This document shows, piece after piece, positions 56,014 through 64,000 of a stretch of 64,000 nucleotides of DNA. The translations under genes were made by a program, and so were the position numbers. Below the pieces are notes generated by a model that was not told the DNA's origin, did no database searches, and worked only from the letters and a program-made list of their open reading frames with translations. The stretch is from the NCBI RefSeq assembly GCF_007565055.1, contig NC_044559.1, positions 103,562,759-103,626,758 on the forward strand, given 5' to 3'. Each line of letters opens with the position of its first letter. Positions within the stretch are counted from its first letter, which is position 1. Source of the DNA: Rhinopithecus roxellana (lineage: Eukaryota > Chordata > Mammalia > Primates > Cercopithecidae).

Positions 56014-58429
56014 AGCTTGTTTAAGGCACTCTTGGATATTTTTCCATAAAAATGATTAATCAGTATGTAACCATTCCTTAGAAAAGGAACTTGTGGGAGC
56101 TTTAGAAGGGCCTAACACTGTAAACCACTCTAAACGCATGGAAACAGCCCCCAGGACCACCAAAGTACTTGTGTCATTTGAAAAACTTGTTCTACTTATG
56201 ACCCACTCAGAAACAAATGTGTTGTAGTATTACAATAAATAAATAGATAAAACTTGATTTTATTCACTTCCAATACCAAGGGGGCAACTCTTGATTTAGG
56301 AGAACAAACCACATGGAATTTTTCTCCATGTAATGAAGGAAAACCGTTGATACAGACCCTGAGATTAACTAAGAGCAGCAAGCCTAGGAAGTAAGTTGAT
56401 ATTCAGCTAGACATTGAAATAGCTGTTTTCTCCCAAGATTTATTTATCTCACATCTGCTAAGACTAGTATTGTTTTTAGTGAATCAGAAATATGATTCAG
56501 GGAAATAACAAAAATTTCAGTAAATTGGAGTGCAGTGATAGTCAAGTTGACTGATTATAAGAAAGAAGCCACTATGGAGTGTATACAGCATAGATGTGCA
56601 GATGTGCCTCACCCCTCCCCTGCCACATTAAACTTACTATAAATGTCTATCTGGGGTTGAGACCTTCAATATTTTAATATTCCACAGGTATTTCTTCGGT
56701 GCACTGAGGGTTGACAACCACTGGTCTAGAAACAATTAAGGTTGAATTAAGGAAATTTTGACAATGAATCCCCATCAGAATATACTTTATTTTAGAGGTT
56801 ACAGAATCAATAGTCATAGTTTATTTTGTTATTGTTGAATATTGTTATCTCACACAGAACTAAACCTAGTGCTGACAGCATGTACTAACTGAAGTCACTA
56901 CAAGGAGGAAAAAACAATTCATATGCCTAGTTGGTGTGAAGCTAAAAAAATGACTTCCCTCATTCTAAAGTTGAAAGGGTTGTGAAATATCTTTAACGAA
57001 AAGACAAAGACCACTAATTTGGCTTATATTATTAAAAATATTTTAATGAATTTTCTAAAACTTTTGAAGCATTGGGAAACCTCTGTGGTTTTCTATTACT
57101 TGCCTTTCCGAAATGTCGGACTGTGATGTGGATGAATAGTCTTCTAAGATGCATGGGTTTTGCACATGATGTTTTGTGTGCCTACACAGAGATAATGCCT
57201 ATATAGATACAGAATGAATTCGAGTTTTTTGGTTGGATATTTTCTTCCAGGTGCGGTGTTTCCATCTGTGATAATGTGGCATTTGTGGACCTCATGAGGC
57301 CAACACATCTAATTCTCCCCCCCAAAATGATCAAGGTCATACACACTATATTTTATGGGCTTTTGGGTTTTTTCTCCAAATTCATATAGACATTATATGT
57401 AGGTCTAAATCAGCTTCATAAATCAGCTGTAGAGCATGAGAAGGGTAGTCAACTAGTATCCAAGGGGCATAAAAATATTGAGGGTAGCTTTAATTTGTAA
57501 TAAAGGTGTTAATCTCAGGTCCCAGGATAAGCATTGCTTCAGGATTAAGCATAATCCAAATATTGCTCTAATATAAGATTTTTAATTTTTAATTTAATAA
57601 AGTTACCTGGTGATCTTATAATTGTGCCTTTCTCAGAAAAAATGTTGTCAGCCTTGGAGGTACATTTGAATCATTAGCTATGACTTCATCCCCAGAGATT
57701 TTGATTTAATTGATGCTGAGTAGGGCCTGGATATGTTTTGTCTAGTTTCATTTTTGTTATTTTAATAACCCAAGGATTTCAAATGTCTTACAATAGTAAC
57801 CTCTATATTTATAGATGTTGGTTTATAGGTATATAGAATCTGAAAATCTGTACATAAAGGAGTGGTTCAACCATATTTACATGGATATCATAAGATGTGT
57901 TGAGGGAAAATAAGTAACATGCAATACTGGCATTTCTGACTTAGGATGAGTAACAGTGTCAGAGTTTTGCATTTTTTTCTTTAAAAGCTCTCCTCATCTT
58001 TGTCATAAAATATGTAACAGAATTTTACAGTGTTGGGATAGAACCAAAATGGGAAGAAATGTTGATATTTTGCAAGGAGAGAAGGGACTTTGCCTTTTTA
58101 CCTATGAGGAGTGCCTAGTATGTCTATTTTAAATTATTCTCATGAAATTAAATTTCCAGTTCCAAGAGTGCACATGGTGGCACCTATAACATTTTCTAAG
58201 ATTTCCAAAATACTATAAAATATTCTCCTGTTCTCAAAGGCAGAACCAGCCTTTTAAAATTTAATTTAATCAGCACTTTAAAAATTATCATATGAATTGA
58301 TGGGTGTAGACTAAATAATTATCCCTAACTACTTTTTGTCTCCTCATAACAGAATTAAATCTCTTTAGCTATTGCTATGTATCTTGCCTGAGCAACTAAC
58401 GGAAATTGTGTACATCCTTGCCTCATTGA
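56014..58429. other. Mostly unassigned; MER5-like traces at 56590-56725 and 57635-57780
   Basis: At 56690-56725, 'aggtatttcttcggtgcact' and 'gagggttgacaaccactggt' resemble the right end of a MER5A/Charlie element. At 57650-57735, 'tttgaatcattagctatgac', 'atccccagagattttgattt' and 'agggcctggatatg' resemble another. Both are decayed. The remainder is AT-rich and unremarkable. Confidence 0.4.
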
Positions 58430-58720
58430 TTTAGGGCTTGATAATATGACATAATTTGACCAATGGGATGCAAGCATAATAAATTTAGCTCCATCCTTGC
58501 AGAAGCTTCAGTAATTACATAGTTTGGTTTGGGTGCTTTTGCTTTTCCCCTAAGTCATGAGAAAGTAGACTTGCATGTTGAAATAGGGAGATAGATGGAA
58601 AAAAAGCACAGTCTGCAGTCTTTAAAAAAGCAACATAACAACAAACCTTCAGAATCACAGCAACCCACAGCTGACCCTTAGTATGAGTTAAATGACAAAA
58701 AAATGTTGCTAGTAACACTA
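58430..58720 (+). mobile_element. Possible MLT1-like MaLR LTR, strongly decayed
   Basis: 'acataatttgaccaatggga', 'tgcaagcataataaattta', 'gctcc' and later 'aacccacagctgacccttag' loosely follow MaLR LTR order. Too diverged for certainty. It could be another LTR class. Confidence 0.3.
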
Positions 58721-60382
58721 GACTTATTTGCTACACAGAATTACTACAGCAAAAGTATACATAGTTATTGACAATATGTGTTTAGCTATTGATAAAATGT
58801 ATCCTAATATTAACAATAGATACATGATTCAAGGGCATACCAAACACACCACATATTGACAAACACCAGGTCTGGATACATATCTATTTATATTTCAATG
58901 AGTAAATAATGCGGAAACTGGAGCTTATCATAAAAACAAAACAAAAATGAGGCATTGTAAGGATTTTCAAACCTCAGAAGAAGAAAATAACTCCTAAAAA
59001 GAAAAAAATGTCTTGGCAATATCTGTAATCATCAATATAATATGAAACATACATCTTACTATGAAATAGAAGTAGAAAACCCTTAGGAAGGAATAGGCCC
59101 AGATAAAAAGGCAACAGGGCAAAATAAACAGAGATAAAATGAAATAATGAAGAATTACAAAGCAACTAAAACTCAAAAGCAGAAATACATTCATTTCACA
59201 TTGTGTGTATTAAAATGCAGAGCTGACACTATACATTGGATAAGTGATGTGTGTGGAAAATGAGAAACCTGAGTAAAAGAATAAAGTCAAGAAAAGGATG
59301 AGTTAACACCTACTGACTACAAATACAGAGCATAAAATTTAAATTCTAGAGATTCCTGAGAAAGAACCCAGAGTAACTAAAATATATGGCTGTACTGAAG
59401 AAAATTATTCTGGGCTTGGAAAAATAAACTGAAGATATATATTTGTATCCGTATAGACACACATACACTTTAAATATAAATCCTGATAACATCCAGAAGG
59501 AAAGAAAACAGTTTTATTAACTAAAAAAGACACAGTTCCACTAAAAGCTATCTACACCCTTTCCCATAGTCATTTGATCTGGTGTTGAAGTCAGATCCAT
59601 GACAATTGTTAACAGCATTTCCTAGGCTACAGTCACTGGTCACTGGTTCAGATTAGTTCAATCAGAATTTTAAAAAGAATATTTGTTGATTCTTTGGAAA
59701 AAACAACCCTTTCTCTTGTTCTCTCACTTGTTCTTTCTTTTTGTCCCCCATCATCCCTCTGGCTAAATAAGTTTCTTGACCAGAGTGGTTGGCAGCCATA
59801 TTACAAAAAGATATGAATCAAAATCTCAAAATTTTCCCGGCATTGTGGAGGGCATAGTAGAAGGATGGGAAAACACAATGTTATTGAGGGAATTGCTAAA
59901 TCAACTATGAAGTCAGACTTCATATGGAATTTATAGTTAATTGAATCAATATAAAATTTATATTATTTTTAACCAACATTACCTCAAATAAGACCTGTTC
60001 TCCAACTGGCAACTATCCATTTTCTATTTCTGAACAAGCTACAAGACAAATCTTTCCATTTGTTGGATTATGAATAAAAATTGAGGCTCTTTAAGTAAGG
60101 AAGGTATATTATAGATAATGTCACTCCAACAACATAAAAATGATTTTAAATGATTTTGATAAATGTGATGACAAAACAGAACACAATTAGAAGTCATTCT
60201 TTGAAGTTAATTCACATATTGTAAAAGGACTTTTGAAAAAAAATAACTGAAAAACCAATGCTGAAAAACCTATGACAAAATAAAGAAAAGGCAACTATAC
60301 AGCAAAACAGACACCAAATATTCATGAAAGTAAATATTGATATTTAAAACAGGTAAATAATCAATAATGAAAACATCACCAT
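58721..60382. other. No recognised gene or repeat
   Basis: AT-rich unique-like DNA. The patch 59570-59800 ('cagtcactggtcactggttc', 'gagtggttggcagccatatt') may be a decayed LTR or DNA element but is not assigned. Minus-strand frames at 58974-59194 are hydrophobic by base composition only. Confidence 0.4.
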
Positions 60383-60727
60383 CAATGGGTAAATGGATAA
60401 AAAAGTGATATATATGCACACAATGGAATACTATTAAGCTATAAAAAATAATAAAATCCTGTCATTTGCAGCAACATGAATAAACTTGGGAGATACAACG
60501 TTAAGTGAAATAAGGCAGGCACACAAAGACAAACACCACATGACCTCAATTGGTTGGTATTATAGAAGGAGAAATTAGGATACTTGTTACCGGAGTTTTG
60601 GAGGGGAGGTAAAAGGAGGAATAAGAACAGGTTGGTCAATGGGTACAAAGTTACAGTTACATTGGAAGAATAAGTCCAGGTGTTCTATTACACAGTAGGG
60701 CGAATATAGCAAATAAGTGATATATTA
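60383..60727 (+). mobile_element. LINE-1 3' fragment, sense
   Basis: 'atcaatgggtaaatggataa', 'cacaatggaatactattaag', 'gtcatttgcagcaacatgaa', 'ttaagtgaaataaggcaggc' and 'gtcaatgggtacaaagttac' follow the L1 ORF2 end and 3' UTR. The terminal A-rich end is not reached; similarity fades near 60727. L1MB-like age. Confidence 0.8.
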
Positions 60728-62773
60728 AAGAGGCATACACAGTAAATGTCTTGGGTTATTTATATTGTAAGAAAGGAATTTCTTAGAGAAGTTCACATGT
60801 AAAATGAGGCCTGAGTAAGTATTACCAAAAGAAGAGTAAAGAACGACTAGTAGCAGCAACAACAACAACAAAATGCTTTTATAAAATCCCACTGGTTAGG
60901 TTGAGATTACCTCTTATTTTACAAGAGTTTTATCATGTGTTGAGAGAAAGAGGTTTATCTAGCAGTTAGTGAGAAAGACAGTGATGTATTTATTTGATTT
61001 CAGAATATTATAAAATTACCATTAATCAAAATCCAGGGCTAACTCCTAATTATTTGTTTTATGAAGCCTAAAGTCTGATGTCTGATATTTATGTTCTTCC
61101 ATAGATAGACTTCAAATTTTCTGTTCTATCCACTGAAATCTACAATAACCTCTCTTTATTCCCACCAGGAAAATGTATTCACTGTCTCCAGATTGCTGCG
61201 TTTTTCAATACTTTCTGTTCTTTTATAATGCTCTTCTCAGTAATTTGCTTATTTAGTTTGTTTTCAAATCTATAACATTCTCAAAGAAATTTTAAATTAC
61301 TCAATGTTCATTGAGTTTTAGCCTTTTATTAAATAACTTTAATCATTCACTGCTGTTTTTTTGATCACCTACAATGTGTATGTCATTATGTTGGCCATCA
61401 TGGAGCATATGTAAATAAACAGGACATGGACTCTGCTAACCAAAATATTATCTTAAATAAAAGTATCATGTGGTGGTAAATAATTGTAAAGAAAAGTAGA
61501 TCATGAAAAATGTATAAAAGTAGTATAAATTCACTTCGTTGAGAGTTCCGAAGAGGGAGATATTTCTGGCAGGACCCAAAGGAACAGGGAGGACATGACA
61601 GAAATTATAGTGTTTTATATGGTTCTTAAAAAGCAATCTTAGAGCATGAATTTTTGGACAAATATTGCAAAAACATGCATGCATTTGATTAGTCTGGACC
61701 ATTAATATTGATCATTTTTTAATGTTAGCATTTTCTACCTCTGTTCTTTCAAAGAGGAATATTCCTCATTGCTTTTTATTCATATTTCTAAGAGTGCAGA
61801 GTCTAGTGCTGGTCATAAAGAAGCAGATCAATAAATATTTGTAATTTATCAGAAGTGAATCAGATTTACAAAAATAAATATTATAAAGAAAGCCTAAATG
61901 TGCTTAACACCACATGGCCTTTGAAAAAAGCATTTTTATTCAGTTAAGTGGAGTACTGCGATGTGATGTCATCTTTTAACCTATGGTAAAGATTATCAAT
62001 TTAATAATAGCTTGGTAAACAGTGATATCATTGGGGTATGCAAGATTTGACAAAGTAAAATTGTGAAAAAGAAAATAGTAGACATTTTGTACAAAATTAC
62101 CATCTTGCTTGTTCCTGATGTAGAATAAAAGAAAAATAACAGGCAATATTCCCAGCAGTTCTTTGTTTAATGGAGCATACACGACATAGTCTTATTTTAT
62201 TTACAACTGCTTTTTTTTCCCCCCCGGAAGTTGCTGCTAGAGTATCAAGGAAACAGCAATTTAGTAACAAGTCTGTGTAAGTCACTGTAAAGTGTAATCA
62301 TGATTTCTCAACTATTGAAACAAAGTAGAACTCCCTGGGATTGAAATAACAACATAAAGTTTCAGTCCCTCGGGAAAAATTACACCAGGCAGACTGATTG
62401 AGTGGAAACTATCCAATAAACTGTTCATGGACTTTACAATCAGTGAACTATATAAACAAGACTAATTTCCTGAATTGCATGTCAAGGACTGAATTTACAT
62501 GACATATCCACTTGAAATAAACATAAACTAACCATGCTAGTATAAGAATTCCTTGGGGAAAATGAGGTATCACTAAACAACTGCCTGACCTCCCAGCCAG
62601 AGTACTTTCTGTGACTGTGAATAAACATTACTACTTAGCGGAAAAAAATATACTACCACTTACATAACTATTGTCTTTTAAAAAAGAAATGTAATTGTTC
62701 TATTGTTAGATGTACCAATCCATATCATAAAGATCCCTAGAAACAGAAATGACAGTATTCCAGTAATGGCAGA
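60728..62773. other. No recognised gene; weak L2/MIR-like trace at 61360-61450
   Basis: 'gatcacctacaatgtgtatg' and 'aataaacaggacatggactc' faintly recall L2/MIR. A (CAA)n patch lies at 60857-60872. The remainder is unassigned AT-rich DNA. Confidence 0.35.
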
Positions 62774-62818
62774 TGATATGATTTGGATGTTTGTTTCCTC
62801 CAAATCTCATGTCGAAAT

Positions 62819-63057
62819 GAGAAAATCAGAAATTGTCAACTTGAAAAAGCACAGTAATAACTAAAATTTGAAAATCAATAAGTGACTTAAGAGATATTAG
62901 ATGCAGCCTAAAGATTAATCAGTAACTTGTGAAACTTTCACATCTGCGAAAATGTAGTAAACATATTTGTTCTAATTCTTCCCACTACATATAACTAAAA
63001 ACCCTAGACATAGATTCATCTATCTGTCTATCTATCTATGTATCTTGTACCATAGGC
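62819..63057. other. Foreign segment interrupting the MST LTR
   Basis: AT-rich insert of about 240 bp. The part 62870-62935 ('agagatattagatgcagcct', 'aagattaatcagtaacttg') weakly resembles the ORF1 region of old L1ME/HAL1 elements in sense. A (TCTA)n tract lies near its right end. Origin unresolved. Confidence 0.4.
63016..63046. repeat. Short (TCTA)n microsatellite
   Basis: 'tcatctatctgtctatctat' followed by 'ctatgtatct': about seven tetranucleotide units with G substitutions. Confidence 0.9.
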
Positions 63058-63544
63058 TAATATGTTGAAGGTGGGAGGTGTTTCAGTCATGCGGCAGATG
63101 CCTCATGAATGGATTGGTGCCTTCCTTGCAGTAATGAATGAGTCCTTTCTTTGAGTTTACATGAGATCTGGTTGTTTAAAATAGTGTGGCACATCCCCCC
63201 TTGCTCTCTCTTGTTCAGTTGTATACCATGTGATTCGCCTGCCCCTGCTTCACCTTCCACTATGATTGTAAGCTTCCTGAGGCACTAACCAGAAGCCAAA
63301 CCATTGGGCCATGTTTGTACACCCTGCAGAACCATGAACCAAAACAAACACATTTTCTTTATAAATTACCCAACCTCCAGGATTCGTTATAACAATGCAA
63401 ACGTACTAACACTGTAGAATAAGTAAATCAGATCAACTGTCTCTCAGAGGGTAACTAGAAAATCTTCAGAAGGTATATCCAAATATCAACCTAAAAATAA
63501 TAGGTACTAATAAATCCTAACAAATTACCAGGTGTAGTAGATTA

Positions 63545-63960
63545 ATTGAAAAATGGCCAAGATTGCTTATCTGTCTCTACCTTTATGCTTTACAGTGTGA
63601 CTCTGCTTTCTTCCAACAGGAGGTGGAGTCTTTTCCACCTTTTCCATCTTTTAGGAGAAGCCCTTCAATCTGTGCTGACTTTGAGACTTGTTTTGGGCAA
63701 AGTAATACGGCAGAAGTTGCCAGTTTTGAGTTTAGATTTTAAAAGAGATTTCATGCTTCCAATCTTTCTCTTAGAGCCTTGCTACTGTATTTGAACAAGT
63801 CCATGCTAACCTGCTGAAGGATAAGGTAACACATGGAACAGAGCTGAGTCAGCCAAGCTAGGGTTATCCTATAGCAGTCAGCTCCTCAGTCAGCCCTGTG
63901 CCTACCTACACATGCATAGGCATGTCCAGTCAAGAACATCCACAGGTCACCCAGATTAAA
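63545..63960 (+). mobile_element. Probable MaLR (MLT1-like) LTR
   Basis: 'tgtgactctgctttcttcca', 'aggaggtggagtcttttcc', 'tttgagacttgttttgggca', 'acggcagaagttgccagttt', 'cctgctgaaggataaggtaa' and 'gaacagagctgagtcagcca' follow the usual order of old LTRs of this class, ending before an A run at 63958-63973. The 82-codon frame at 63546-63794 is non-coding LTR. Confidence 0.5.
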
Positions 63961-64000
63961 AAAAAAAAAAAAATCCAAGTAATCCATTCATTTGTGAGAA

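Larger units (their letters stand above)
62774..63412 (+). mobile_element. MST-type MaLR LTR split by about 240 bp of other DNA
   Basis: The left piece 62774-62818 ('tgatatgatttggatgtttg', 'ccaaatctcatgtcgaaatg') and right piece 63058-63412 ('atgttgaaggtgggaggtgt', 'gagatctggttgtttaaaat', 'ccactatgattgtaagcttc', 'tttataaattacccaacctc') are in MST/THE1 order. The intervening 62819-63057 does not belong to the LTR. No clear 5-bp target duplication. Confidence 0.8.

Noticed and set aside
63546..63794. 82-codon plus-strand frame as a small gene
   Set aside because: Overlaps LTR-like text and lacks any domain or coding pattern.
1..64000. CRISPR array, prokaryotic operons, tRNA or rRNA genes
   Set aside because: No spaced direct repeats of the right kind, no operon structure and no tRNA A/B-box or rRNA text; the sequence is mammalian repeat-rich DNA.

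Overview
This is an AT-rich nuclear segment of a primate genome. Nearly everything identifiable in it is interspersed repeat: LINE-1, Alu, MaLR/ERV LTRs, Tigger and hAT DNA transposons, and microsatellites. I found no credible protein-coding gene, exon set, tRNA, rRNA, CpG island or CRISPR array. Open frames are short. The longest, 258 codons on the minus strand at 49166-49942, is a remnant of LINE-1 ORF2. The window reads as a gene desert or a large intron. All family names are from memory of consensus sequences; no database was searched.

Lineage: two Alu copies (20167-20455 and 55531-55760) carry AluY-type variants that I associate with Old World monkey Alu lineages rather than human AluY: 'ggcgtaaac' where human AluY has 'ggcgtgaac', 'gctcaagcctgtaat', 'aaactagc..gcgaggtgg', and 'gagatccagccactg'. 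The best guess is a cercopithecid such as a macaque, baboon or vervet. This is an inference from memory.

Layout. 1-1456 is an antisense L1 3' piece. 1457-14700 is mostly old unique-like DNA, with an Alu (5160), an antisense L1 3' end (5785), an ERV-type LTR (8060) and a Tigger remnant (13735). 14985-16945 holds two antisense L1 pieces. 16948-24275 is a nearly full-length sense L1 whose 5' UTR has tandem monomer-like units; it is interrupted by a tail-less Alu and by a snap-back rearrangement. 24276-26290 is an Alu right arm, a further L1 with a younger L1 3' end nested in it, and an antisense L1 piece. 27326-33230 holds two complete Alus with target-site duplications (TSDs), an antisense L1ME 3' end, a MER5A-like element and a twin-primed (5'-inverted) L1. 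34130-37580 holds an MLT1-type LTR with a nested hAT element, an old antisense L1 split by a large TTCC tract, and an Alu. 38101 is a solo MST/THE1 LTR and 39558 a Tigger1-like element. 41620-46925 is a stack of L1 pieces in both orientations. 48455-56013 holds two Alus, a full-length antisense L1 and a sense L1 fragment carrying a 3'-truncated Alu. 56014-64000 has faint MER5- and MLT1-like traces, a sense L1 3' piece, an MST-type LTR split by foreign DNA and another MaLR-type LTR.

No genes act together here. The biological content is a layered record of insertion and repair. The best leads are: two monkey-type Alus that lost tails and TSDs at microhomology junctions with host L1; three inverted-shard L1 structures; a 90-100 bp unidentified repeat present twice 1.9 kb apart; and the loss of the reverse-transcriptase catalytic motif in all four L1 copies that still span it. 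I saw no evidence of a novel functional system.
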